A stretch of 64,000 nucleotides of DNA from contig NZ_FMCV01000002.1 of assembly GCF_900091565.1 (NCBI RefSeq), positions 248,001 through 312,000 on the forward strand, read 5' to 3'. The position numbers and the translations under genes were made by a program. Of this stretch, positions 25,933-34,163 are shown one piece after another. A model generated the notes under the pieces. It was not told the origin of the DNA, did no database searches, and saw only the letters and a program-made list of their open reading frames with translations. How positions within the stretch are numbered: position 1 is the first letter of the stretch; every line of letters begins with the position of its first letter. Source of the DNA: Micromonospora marina (GTDB taxonomy: Bacteria > Actinomycetota > Actinomycetes > Mycobacteriales > Micromonosporaceae).

Positions 25933-26438
25933 CGGGTCACCTCCGTCCGGTTCGTCAGCCCGTCGAGTCCCGGTACCAGCTTCCGGAGCCGGGCCAGCGC
26001 CTTGGTGCTCTGGCTGGCCACGGTGCCGGGGCGGCAGCCGAGCAGCGCGGCCGTCTGCTCGACGCTCAGGTCCTCCAGATAGCGCAGGGTGAGCACGGCG
26101 CGCTGGCGGGGCGGCAGTGCCCGTAGCGCGTCGCGTACCAGCAGCCGCAGGTCGCTGTCGTCGCCGGCGGCCGGTCGCTCCGGCAGCTCGGCCACCGGCA
26201 CCTCCGCCCGCCGCGCCCGCCGCCGCCAGCCGGAGACCTGGTCGTGGTAGAGGATCCGCTTCACGTAGGGCTCCGCGTCGCCGTGGATCCGTGGCCACCG
26301 GACGTACGCCTTGGCCAGCGCGTTCTGCAGCAGATCCTCCGCCGCGTGCTGGCTGCCGGCCAGCGCGTACGCGACCCGCAGCAGGGCCGCTCCCCGCTCG
26401 TTGACGAACGCGGTGAACTCCCCGTCGACCTCTGCCAC
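25929..26438 (-). CDS. SigE-family ECF sigma factor
   Basis: 169 residues from GTG 26438, which has GGAGGTG six bases upstream. Region 2: FTAFVNERGAALLRVAYALAGSQHAAEDLLQNALAKAYVRWPRI, the start typical of the actinobacterial SigE-like (SACE-type) group. Region 4: ALRALPPRQRAVLTLRYLEDLSVEQTAALLGCRPGTVASQSTKALARLR. It overlaps the propeller gene by four bases and is divergent from ogt. The targets are unknown. Confidence 0.9.
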   Translation of the reverse strand: MAEVDGEFTAFVNERGAALLRVAYALAGSQHAAEDLLQNALAKAYVRWPRIHGDAEPYVKRILYHDQVSGWRRRARRAEVPVAELPERPAAGDDSDLRLLVRDALRALPPRQRAVLTLRYLEDLSVEQTAALLGCRPGTVASQSTKALARLRKLVPGLDGLTNRTEVTR

Positions 26439-26506
26439 CGTGCACCTCCGCATCTCCAGACGCTCGGGGCGGGGAAATCTTTGCCCGCCGCGCCACAATG
26501 GGTGAC

Positions 26507-26986
26507 ATGCGCTGGACCGTGCTCGACTCACCGATCGGGGAGTTCTCCGTCGGCACCGACGACGACGCGGTGCGCGGCGCGCACTTCGGCCGGGTGGACG
26601 GGGCGTCCGGCGAGCCCGGCGACGCGGTGGCCCGGTTGGCGGTGGCGGAGCTGCGGGCGTACTTCGCCGGCGAGCTGACCGAGTTCACGGTGCCGGTGTC
26701 GGCGCCCCGCGGCTCGGAGTTCGAGCGCGCGGTGTGGCGGGAGATGACCCGCATCCCGTACGGGGAGACGAGCACGTACGGCGAGGTGGCGAAGGCGGTC
26801 GGTGACCCGGGAGGCGCGCGGGCGGTCGGGGTGGCCTGCAACCGCAATCCGGTGCCGGTGATCGTGCCCTGTCACCGGATCGTCGGCGCGGGCGGCAAGC
26901 TGGTCGGCTTCGGTGGCGGGCTGCCGCGCAAGGTGACGCTGCTGGAGATGGAGGCGTCGGTGGCGCTGCGGCGAGCCTGGTCCTGA
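26507..26986 (+). CDS. ogt: Methylated-DNA--protein-cysteine methyltransferase
   Basis: 159 residues from ATG 26507. The sequence CACAAT seven bases upstream could be the -10 of a leaderless transcript; ATG 26498 is the alternative. The active-site motif PVIVPCHRIVGAGGKLVGFGGGLPRK contains the acceptor cysteine. The DNA-binding part has FERAVWREMTRIPYGETSTYGEVAKAVG and GGARAVGVACNRNPVP. It removes alkyl groups from O6-alkylguanine by suicidal transfer to cysteine. The N-terminal domain is short, as in stand-alone Ogt forms. It is followed by a very strong hairpin. Confidence 0.94.
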   Translation: MRWTVLDSPIGEFSVGTDDDAVRGAHFGRVDGASGEPGDAVARLAVAELRAYFAGELTEFTVPVSAPRGSEFERAVWREMTRIPYGETSTYGEVAKAVGDPGGARAVGVACNRNPVPVIVPCHRIVGAGGKLVGFGGGLPRKVTLLEMEASVALRRAWS

Positions 26987-26994
26987 CGTACGCG

Positions 26995-27036
26995 AAGGAG
27001 GAAGGCCGGGTCCGCGCGGACCCGGCCTTCCTCCTT
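26995..27036. terminator. Perfect 42-base palindromic bidirectional terminator
   Basis: The two 21-base halves are exact reverse complements, beginning AAGGAGGAAGGCC and ending GGCCTTCCTCCTT. It sits between the convergent ogt and ino1 genes, eight bases from one stop and 16 from the other, and forms a hairpin of about 19 pairs from either strand. Confidence 0.8.
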
Positions 27037-27052
27037 GTGCTGGTACGGCGCG

Positions 27053-28132
27053 TCAGCGCTCGATCTCGCCGGCGATGAACGCCTCGACGGCGGCGTGCGC
27101 ATCGTGGTCGGCGTACTGCTCCGGCGGGGACTTCATGAAGTACGAGGAGGCGGAGAGGATCGGGCCGCCGATCTTCCGGTCCAGCGCGATCTTCGCGGCG
27201 CGGACGGCGTCGATGATGACACCGGCCGAGTTCGGCGAGTCCCACACCTCGAGCTTCAGCTCCGCGTTCAGCGGGGTGTCACCGAAGGAGCGGCCCTCCA
27301 GGCGGATGTACGCCCACTTGCGGTCGTCCAGCCACGGCACGTGGTCGGACGGGCCGATGTGCACGTCGCTCTTGCTCATCTCGTGCGGGATCTGGGACGT
27401 CACCGACTGGGTCTTCGAGATCTTCTTCGAGACCAGGCGGTTGCGCTCCAGCATGTTCATGAAGTCCATGTTGCCGCCGAAGTTGAGCTGGTACGTGCGC
27501 AGCAGCTCGACCCCGCGGTCCTCGAAGAGCTTCGCCAGGGCGCGGTGCACGATGGTGGCGCCGACCTGGCTCTTGATGTCGTCGCCGACGATCGGCAGAC
27601 CGGCGTCGGTGAACTTCTTCGCCCACTCCGGGTCGGAGGCGATGAAGACCGGCAGGGCGTTCACGAACGCGCAGCCGGCGTCGATCGCGGCCTGGGCGTA
27701 GAACTTGTCGGCCTCCTCGGAGCCCACCGGGAGGTAGGAGACGACCACGTCGACCTGCGCGTCGCGCAGCGCCTGCGCCACGTCGACCGGCTTGGCGTCC
27801 GACTCCTCGACGATCTCGCGGTAGTACTGACCGAGACCGTCGTAGGTCGGGCCGCGCTGCACGGTGACGCCGGTCGGCGGCACGTCGCAGAGCTTGATCG
27901 TGTTGTTCTCGCTGGCGACGATCGCCTCCGCGAGGTCCATGCCCACCTTCTTGGCGTCCACGTCGAACGCCGCGACGAACTTCACGTCCGAGACGTGGTA
28001 GTCGCCGAAGGTGACGTGCATGAGACCCGGGACGCGGTCGTTCGGGTCGGCGTTCCGGTAGTACTCCACGCCCTGTACGAGCGACGAGGCGCAGTTACCC
28101 ACACCGACGATGGCGACGCGGACGGAGCCCAT
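27053..28132 (-). CDS. ino1: Inositol-3-phosphate synthase
   Basis: 359 residues from ATG 28132 ([25 protein letters not shown]), with GAAGGAGG upstream. It converts glucose-6-phosphate to 1D-myo-inositol-3-phosphate with NAD+, feeding phosphatidylinositol and mycothiol synthesis. Visible: the NAD-binding [50 protein letters not shown] and [25 protein letters not shown] with conserved lysines. Length and motifs match actinobacterial Ino1. It lies 23 bases after padR in the same direction, as in mycobacteria, so the regulator is co-transcribed and likely controls it. Confidence 0.95.
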   Translation of the reverse strand: MGSVRVAIVGVGNCASSLVQGVEYYRNADPNDRVPGLMHVTFGDYHVSDVKFVAAFDVDAKKVGMDLAEAIVASENNTIKLCDVPPTGVTVQRGPTYDGLGQYYREIVEESDAKPVDVAQALRDAQVDVVVSYLPVGSEEADKFYAQAAIDAGCAFVNALPVFIASDPEWAKKFTDAGLPIVGDDIKSQVGATIVHRALAKLFEDRGVELLRTYQLNFGGNMDFMNMLERNRLVSKKISKTQSVTSQIPHEMSKSDVHIGPSDHVPWLDDRKWAYIRLEGRSFGDTPLNAELKLEVWDSPNSAGVIIDAVRAAKIALDRKIGGPILSASSYFMKSPPEQYADHDAHAAVEAFIAGEIER

Positions 28133-28155
28133 AGCGTCTGCCTCCTTCTTCTTCA

Positions 28156-28794
28156 TCACGGCCGCTCTGTCCTGGACGTTCCAGGCGTGGGCGGGCTGTC
28201 GTTGTCTCCTCGGCCACCGGCCGTCCCGGGTCGCGGGTCGGCCGGGGCCCGGCCGGAGCGCTCGTTGGCGATGAGCTCCTCCAGCCAGCGGACCTCGCGC
28301 TCACAGGCGTCGAGCCCGTGGCGTTGCAGTTCCAGGGTGTACGCGTCGAGTCGCTCGGCTGCCCGGCCGAGCACGTCACGAAGACCTTCGCGACGTTCCT
28401 CGATCTTGCGACGACGACCTTCCAGGATCCGGAGCCGGGTGGCCTGGTCGGTCCGGGCGAAGAACGCGAAGTGCACGCCGAAGCCCGTGTCGTCGTACGT
28501 CTCGGGTCCAGCCTGCGCTATGAGCTGGGCGAAGCGTTCCTTGCCCTCCGCGGTGATGGTGTAGACCACCCGACCGCGTCGGCTGGTCAGCGCGGGAACC
28601 TCCTCGGCGGTCGCGGGTGTCTCGGCGGCTTCGGTGATCCATCCCGCCGCCTGCAGCCGGCGCAGGGTCGGGTAGAGCGAGCCGTAGCTGATCGCCGCCC
28701 GGATGGCGCCGAGCTTGGCGGTCAGCTCCTTGCGCAGCTCGTAGCCGTGCATCGGCGCCTCCTGCAGGAGGCCGAGGACGGCGAGTTCGAGCAC
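28156..28794 (-). CDS. PadR-family transcriptional regulator of ino1
   Basis: 212 residues from GTG 28794. The N-terminal winged helix-turn-helix is typical Pad[44 protein letters not shown] and [13 protein letters not shown]. It is followed by a helical C-terminal dimerisation part ([21 protein letters not shown]...). The last ~30 residues are Pro/Gly-rich. It precedes ino1 by 23 bases. A perfect 25-base palindrome lies 42 bases upstream and is the likely operator, implying autoregulation together with ino1. The inducer is unknown; inositol or a redox signal is a reasonable guess only. Confidence 0.9.
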   Translation of the reverse strand: MLELAVLGLLQEAPMHGYELRKELTAKLGAIRAAISYGSLYPTLRRLQAAGWITEAAETPATAEEVPALTSRRGRVVYTITAEGKERFAQLIAQAGPETYDDTGFGVHFAFFARTDQATRLRILEGRRRKIEERREGLRDVLGRAAERLDAYTLELQRHGLDACEREVRWLEELIANERSGRAPADPRPGTAGGRGDNDSPPTPGTSRTERP

Positions 28795-28835
28795 GGGCCA
28801 TCCCTACTTTCCCCCTGCGCGGAGCACTAACCACC

Positions 28836-28860
28836 GCGATGTATCGGACCGATACATCGC
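28836..28860. promoter_or_regulatory. PadR operator palindrome
   Basis: Two 12-base arms, GCGATGTATCGG and CCGATACATCGC, around a single central A. The outer ATGT...ACAT half-sites are the hallmark of PadR operators. It lies between the divergent padR and DUF5318 genes. Confidence 0.75.
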
Positions 28861-28968
28861 ACGTTAGCGGAGAGGTGAGGGTGGGGCAAACCCCTGCTTG
28901 TGCGACGCGTCCATCACGCATCGTGACCATGGTCGCCTGGGTCCGCGGGAGCGCGTACCCTTTGCCGC

Positions 28969-29415
28969 ATGCGTACGTCTCGCCAGGTCGTCGACTACTC
29001 GCTTCAGAAGCGGGCTGTGCTGCGCGAACTCCTCGCCGGGCGGATCGGCACGTACGACGTCTGCGACGCCTCGCCGTACCTGAAGAACGCTGCTCGTTTC
29101 CACGGCGAGCCGACCGACCACCGCTGCCCGATCTGCCGCAGCGAGAACCTGATCCACGTCCACTACATTTACGGTGACGAACTCAAGCAGTCGGCCGGCC
29201 AGGCGCGTACCCGGGCCGAGTTGCCCGTCCTGGCCATGACGCTGCGTGAGTTCCAGGTGTTCGTGGTGGAGGTCTGCCCCGGCTGCGACTGGAACCATCT
29301 CGTCGAGCAGTTCCTGCTCGGCCGGGACGGTCTCGCGGGCGAGGCGGAGGGCGCGGGCGAGTCGGTCGCGGCCAACGGCTCCACCCCTCGGCGAAGGCGA
29401 GAGGCGCAACGGTGA
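28969..29415 (+). CDS. DUF5318 family protein
   Basis: 148 residues from ATG 28969. TACCCT (28956-28961) ends seven bases upstream, so the transcript is probably leaderless. It begins MRTSRQVVDYSLQKRAVLREL and has two Cys pairs, HRCPICRSENL and EVCPGCDWNHL, which could hold a zinc ion. AELPVLAMTLREFQVFVVEVC lies between them. The C-terminal ~30 residues are low complexity. The family is conserved between the padR-ino1 unit and the ponA-type gene in Actinobacteria (Rv0049 in M. tuberculosis). The function is unknown; small zinc-ribbon proteins of this type may bind RNA or protein. Confidence 0.87.
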   Translation: MRTSRQVVDYSLQKRAVLRELLAGRIGTYDVCDASPYLKNAARFHGEPTDHRCPICRSENLIHVHYIYGDELKQSAGQARTRAELPVLAMTLREFQVFVVEVCPGCDWNHLVEQFLLGRDGLAGEAEGAGESVAANGSTPRRRREAQR

Positions 29416-29609
29416 ACGCGGCTGTCCCGATCGCTGCCGGCCCATTCCCCGGGCGGCAGGATCGACAGCTTTCAAGCGTAAATAGTCCGAATAGATCGGA
29501 TTTGACGGGCGCGCGCCGGTACCGCCGGCGGGTAACGTCCCGTGTTCCAGCTCACGGCAACCCGGTGGCGGCGCCCCCGCGTCCCACCGCGACCGGCAGG
29601 GTGTGAGGA

Positions 29610-32462
29610 ATGAACTACGGCGATCCCAGTTCTTCGCGTGGGCGGGCCCAGATCCCGGGCCCGAACGGCGACCCCGGTTCCGAAGGGAACTGGGGTGGGA
29701 ACGGTTGGTCCGGCGCGGCGGAGGGCGGCGCCTCGGCGCGCGCCTCCGTGTCACCGTACGGCGCGGGTGGCCGGGCTTCGGTCGGCGGCGCCGCTCCGGT
29801 ACCGCGCGCAGCGGCCGGCTCGGCCCCGGTGGGCCGGGCCGGCACAGGCGGCCGCGCCTCGGTGCCCGTCTCTCCGGCACCCGGCGCCTCCGGACGCGCC
29901 GGCGCCGGCCGGGCGTCGGTGCCGGTCTCCCCGGCACCCGGCGCCTCCGGACGCGCGGGCGCCGGCCGGGCGTCGGTGCCCGTGTCCCCGGCGGCTCCGG
30001 CGGGACGCGCCTCGGTGGGCGCGGCGAGCGTGGGCGCGGCGGCGGTAGGCGGGCGGGCGAGCGTGGGTGGACGCGCGAGCGTGGGCGCGGCAGCTGTCGG
30101 TGGCCGCGCCCGGGTGCCCGGCGCCGCCGGTGGCGGCCCCGGTGGTCCCGGCGGTCCGGCCGGTCCCGGCCGGCGTGGCCGCGGCGAGGACCCGGCGCGG
30201 GCGAAGAAGCGCCGCCGGATCAACATGCTGATCGCCGGCTTCGCCGTGTTCATCATGCTCGCCGGCATCGGTGTGGTGAGTTTCACCTGGTACTCCACCA
30301 AGGTGGTGCTCCCGCAGGACACCATCCCGCCGCTGTCGACCACCATCTACGACTCGACCGGCAAGACCGCCATCGCCCGGATCGGCGACCAGAACCGCCA
30401 GCTCGTCACCATCGACCAGATCCCGGAGCACGTCCAGCACGCGGTCGCCGCGGCGGAGGACCGGAACTTCTACAAGCACTCCGGTGTGGACTACAAGGGC
30501 ATCGCCCGCGCCGCGTGGAACAACCTCACCGGCGGCGACAAGCAGGGCGCCTCGACCATCACCCAGCAGTACGCGCGCAACGCGTTCGAGAACCTGAACC
30601 AGGACACGTACGGCCGCAAGGTGAAGGAGGCGATCCTCGCCTCCAAGCTGAACGACAAGTACGACAAGCGCGTGATCATGCAGCACTACCTGAACGTCAT
30701 CTACTTCGGCCGCGGCGCGTACGGCATCCAGGCGGCGTCGCAGACGTACTTCAAGAAGAACGTCGACAAGCTGACCGTGGCGGAGGCCGCGGTGCTGGCG
30801 GCACTGATCAAGCAGCCGGAGCCGAGCGCCACCCATCAGGGCTACGACCCGGCGATCAACCCGACCGCCGCGCTGGACCGGTGGAACTACGTGATCAACG
30901 GCATGATCACGGAGAAGTGGCTTGATGCGCCGAACACGCCGGCGCACCCCACCGAGTACCCGAAGAACATCGCGAAGCCGACGAAGAACAGCGGCGGCGG
31001 CTTCGGCATCGACACCCCGTACGGCAACATCGTCAACTACGTCTCGCAGGAACTGCGCGAGATGAAGCTCTGCACCGACAACGAGGCCGAGGCGACCGAG
31101 AAGAAGCCGCTGTGCGCCAAGGCACTGAGCCGCGGCGGCTACAAGATCACCACGACGATCAACCGGAAGATGCAGGAGGCGGCGCTCGCCGCGGCCCAGC
31201 GGGCCAAGAAGGGCTCCGAGCTTGCCGGCCAGCCGTCGAACCTGATGGCCGCCGTGGTGGCCATCGATCCGCAGAACGGCCGGGTGCTCGCCTACTACGG
31301 CGGTGACAACGGCACCGGCACCGACTACGCCGGGAAGAACGTCGACAACGGCGTGGTCAGCGGCGGGCACTCGCCGGGTTCGAGCTTCAAGATCTACACC
31401 CTCGCCGCGGCGCTCAAGGAAGGCATCTCGCTCAAGTCCCGGTGGAAGGGCGAGGGGTTCACGCCGAAGGGCACCGAGTTCAAGGTCAGCAACGCCGGCG
31501 CGGACAAGGTCTCCTGCCGAAACTCCTGCACACTGGAGCTCTCGACGCTGAAGTCGCTGAACGTGCCGTTCTACTACATCACCGAGCAGATCGGCCCGGA
31601 CAAGGTGCTCGACATGGCCAAGCAGGCCGGCGTCACCACCATGTGGCAGACCGACACCAACCCGGCCAAGGCGCACGACCTGACCAAGGCCGACCCGAAG
31701 GACCTCGCGCCGTCGCCGTTCTTCCACGTCCTCGGCTACGGGCAGTACCCGATCACCGTGCTCGACCACGCCAACGGCGTTGCCACCTTCGCCAACCAGG
31801 GCGTCTACCACAAGGCGCACTTCGTCCGGAAGGTGGAGAAGCAGAACCCGGACACCGGCAAGTGGGACACGCTCGGCGGGGAGCAGCTCAATGGGCAGGA
31901 ACGGATTGACCCGGACATCGTCGCCGACGTCACCTCCGTGCTGAAGCAGTATCCGGGCCAGATCAACAAGAAGCTCGAGGACGGCCGGCAGGTCGCCGAG
32001 AAGACCGGCACCTGGGAACTCGGCGACAAGACGACAGCCAACGGTGACGCCTGGATGATCGGCTACACACCTCAGCTCGCCACCGCGGTCTGGGTCGGCA
32101 ACGTCAAGGACCGCAAGGCGATCAAGTACAAGGACGGCCGGGACATCAGCGGCGCCCGGATGCCGGGTGACATCTTCCAGCGCTTCATGAACGACGCGCT
32201 CAAGGGCGAGGACAAGGAGGAGTTCCCGCCGGCCGCGAACGTCGGCGAGGACGACACCGGCAACGGCGAGGCGCCCGCGCCGCCGCCGACCGAGCCCGGT
32301 CAGCCGGGCGGCCCGAACTGCGACCCGCTGGGCCTGTTCTGCCCCGGTGGCACGCCCGGCGGCGGCGACCAGAGGGGCGACAACCCCGGCGGCGGCGGAC
32401 GTCCCGGTGGAGGCGGTGGCGGCGGGCTGCTACCGAGCACACCACCGACACGACAGAACTGA
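29610..32462 (+). CDS. ponA: Bifunctional penicillin-binding protein (class A, PonA type)
   Basis: 950 residues from ATG 29610. The cytoplasmic N-terminus (~200 residues) is Gly/Ala/Ser/Arg-rich with 19-residue repeats. One transmembrane helix (MLIAGFAVFIMLAGIGVVSFTWY) follows. The GT51 glycosyltransferase domain has EDRNFYKHSGVDYKGI, GASTITQQYARNAF and YFGRGAYGIQAASQTYF. The transpeptidase domain has the active-site SSFK (GHSPGSSFKIYTL), the SLN motif and the KTG motif (AEKTGTWELG). A Pro/Gly-rich tail ends the protein. It polymerises and cross-links peptidoglycan. The position after DUF5318 and before a GT87 protein matches ponA1 of mycobacteria. Confidence 0.95.
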   Translation: MNYGDPSSSRGRAQIPGPNGDPGSEGNWGGNGWSGAAEGGASARASVSPYGAGGRASVGGAAPVPRAAAGSAPVGRAGTGGRASVPVSPAPGASGRAGAGRASVPVSPAPGASGRAGAGRASVPVSPAAPAGRASVGAASVGAAAVGGRASVGGRASVGAAAVGGRARVPGAAGGGPGGPGGPAGPGRRGRGEDPARAKKRRRINMLIAGFAVFIMLAGIGVVSFTWYSTKVVLPQDTIPPLSTTIYDSTGKTAIARIGDQNRQLVTIDQIPEHVQHAVAAAEDRNFYKHSGVDYKGIARAAWNNLTGGDKQGASTITQQYARNAFENLNQDTYGRKVKEAILASKLNDKYDKRVIMQHYLNVIYFGRGAYGIQAASQTYFKKNVDKLTVAEAAVLAALIKQPEPSATHQGYDPAINPTAALDRWNYVINGMITEKWLDAPNTPAHPTEYPKNIAKPTKNSGGGFGIDTPYGNIVNYVSQELREMKLCTDNEAEATEKKPLCAKALSRGGYKITTTINRKMQEAALAAAQRAKKGSELAGQPSNLMAAVVAIDPQNGRVLAYYGGDNGTGTDYAGKNVDNGVVSGGHSPGSSFKIYTLAAALKEGISLKSRWKGEGFTPKGTEFKVSNAGADKVSCRNSCTLELSTLKSLNVPFYYITEQIGPDKVLDMAKQAGVTTMWQTDTNPAKAHDLTKADPKDLAPSPFFHVLGYGQYPITVLDHANGVATFANQGVYHKAHFVRKVEKQNPDTGKWDTLGGEQLNGQERIDPDIVADVTSVLKQYPGQINKKLEDGRQVAEKTGTWELGDKTTANGDAWMIGYTPQLATAVWVGNVKDRKAIKYKDGRDISGARMPGDIFQRFMNDALKGEDKEEFPPAANVGEDDTGNGEAPAPPPTEPGQPGGPNCDPLGLFCPGGTPGGGDQRGDNPGGGGRPGGGGGGGLLPSTPPTRQN
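29850..29993 (+). repeat. 57-base in-frame tandem repeat in ponA
   Basis: Two full 57-base units (from 29850 and 29907) and a 30-base partial unit, each encoding GRASVPVSPAPGASGRAGA. They lie in the cytoplasmic N-terminal tail, where copy number could vary without harming the enzyme domains. Confidence 0.7.
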
Positions 32463-32477
32463 CGCACACCACCCGAC

Positions 32478-32512
32478 GGCGGCGGCCGGACCCGAGCGGT
32501 CCGGCCGCCGCC
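32478..32512 (+). terminator. ponA terminator
   Basis: A 15-base perfect stem (GGCGGCGGCCGGACC and its complement) with a five-base CGAGC loop, followed by GCGTTTCG, 16 bases after the ponA stop. Confidence 0.75.
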
Positions 32513-32584
32513 GCGTTTCGCGTACCGGAATTTCTCCGCGCGCGACGGGACGGCGACCCCCGCTGTACGGCAGGATGCCTCTCC

Positions 32585-34141
32585 ATGAGCACCCAGTCGC
32601 CCGCAGGCATCGATGAGCCCGGCGCGTCCGAGGCGGCGCCACGATCCGGGGAGACGGCGGACCACCCGTCCCGCTCGGACTGGTTCGTCCGGGGCACCTC
32701 CGGTCTGATCGGCGGGCCGCTCGGCGACCACGCCGTCGCCCTGGATCGGCCCGCCGGCCGGGAGAGCCGGTTCTGGACCGCGAGCCGGATCGTGCTGGCC
32801 CTGGTGTGCCTGACGCTGGCCCTGCACTGGGTGCAGAAGTCGCCCTGCCAGGACGGCGCCTGGCAGAACAACATCCAGTACACCCGGATGTGCTACACCG
32901 ACGTGCTGGCGCTCTACTACGCCGAAGGGCTCAACGAGGGCAAGGTCCCCTACGCCGACCACCCGGTGGAGTACCCGGTGCTGACCGGCTACTTCATGGG
33001 CGCGCTCGGCCTGCCCGTGCACGCCCTCGGCGCCGACAACCCCGGCATCAACCAGGGCCAGTGGTTCTACAACCTCAACGCGCTGGTGCTCGGCGCGCTC
33101 GCGGTCGCCACCGTCGCGGTGATCCTCAGCCTGCGCCGACGACGACCCTGGGACGCCGCGTTGTTCGCGTTGTCCCCGGCGCTCGTGCTCACCGCCACCG
33201 TCAACTGGGACCTGCTCGCCATCGGCCTGGCCGCGTTCGGCCTGCTGGCCTGGGCGCGCGCCCGGCCCGACCGGTACGCGCTGCTACTGCCCGGCGTGGC
33301 AGGCGTCCTCATCGGCCTGGGCGGCGCGGCCAAGATGTGGCCGCTGTTCCTCCTCGGCCCGATCCTGGTCCTCGCGTTGCGCACCGGCAAGATCGCGGCC
33401 GGGCTCGTCGCCACGGCGACCGCGCTGGTGACGCTCGTGGCGGTGAACCTGCCGGTGGCGATCCCGTACCGGGAGAACTGGGAACGCTTCTTCGACCTGA
33501 ACACCACACGCCCGATCGACTGGGGCACGCTCTGGTACATCGGCCGCTACCTGGACGGCCGGATCAGCCCGTCCGCACCCGGTGAACTCGGGCCCTTCGA
33601 GTGGCTCAACGCGAACATTCCCACCCTCAACTGGCTGTCGTACCTGCTGTTCGGCCTGGCCTGCCTCGGCGTGGCCGGGCTGGCGCTGCTCGCGCCGCGC
33701 CGCCCCCGGCTGGCCCAGCTCGCCTTCCTGGTGGTCGCCGCGTTCCTCATCTTCAGCAAGGTGTGGTCCCAGCAGTTCGTGCTCTGGCTGCTGCCGCTCG
33801 CGGTGCTCGCCCGGCCGCGCTGGGGCGCGTTCCTGGCCTGGCAGGTCGCCGAAGCCGGCTACTTCGCCGCGTTCTACGGCGAACTGCTCGGCACGGCCAT
33901 GTCCCGGCCGGTCTTCCCCGAGGGCGTCTTCGTGCTGGCGTCGAGCCTGCGCCTGATCACCGTGGCGGTGCTCTGCGGGTTCGTGATCCGGGACATCATG
34001 CGGCCCGAACTGGACGCGGTCCGGCACACCTACGCCGACGACCCGGACGGCGGCGTGCTCGACGGCGCGCCCGACGCGCCCTGGCACCAGCGCTGGCGGG
34101 CGCGCGCCGCCGAACGGCCCGCCGAACCCGTCTCGGTGTGA
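32585..34141 (+). CDS. Polytopic GT-C membrane glycosyltransferase (GT87-like)
   Basis: 518 residues from ATG 32585. A hydrophilic N-terminus (~65 residues) precedes about ten hydrophobic segments. The first external loop has YTDVLALYYAEGLNEGKVPYADHPVEYPVLTGYFMGA, where the acidic and EYP residues resemble the catalytic loop of polyprenol-phosphate-mannose-dependent mannosyltransferases. VNWDLLAIGLAAFGLLAWAR and AKMWPLFLLGPILVL follow. The sugar and acceptor are unknown. The homologous gene follows ponA1 in mycobacteria (Rv0051), suggesting an envelope role. It is convergent with the next gene, separated by 22 bases. Confidence 0.82.
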   Translation: MSTQSPAGIDEPGASEAAPRSGETADHPSRSDWFVRGTSGLIGGPLGDHAVALDRPAGRESRFWTASRIVLALVCLTLALHWVQKSPCQDGAWQNNIQYTRMCYTDVLALYYAEGLNEGKVPYADHPVEYPVLTGYFMGALGLPVHALGADNPGINQGQWFYNLNALVLGALAVATVAVILSLRRRRPWDAALFALSPALVLTATVNWDLLAIGLAAFGLLAWARARPDRYALLLPGVAGVLIGLGGAAKMWPLFLLGPILVLALRTGKIAAGLVATATALVTLVAVNLPVAIPYRENWERFFDLNTTRPIDWGTLWYIGRYLDGRISPSAPGELGPFEWLNANIPTLNWLSYLLFGLACLGVAGLALLAPRRPRLAQLAFLVVAAFLIFSKVWSQQFVLWLLPLAVLARPRWGAFLAWQVAEAGYFAAFYGELLGTAMSRPVFPEGVFVLASSLRLITVAVLCGFVIRDIMRPELDAVRHTYADDPDGGVLDGAPDAPWHQRWRARAAERPAEPVSV

Positions 34142-34163
34142 CCGGGGCGGTCGTCTCCCCGGT

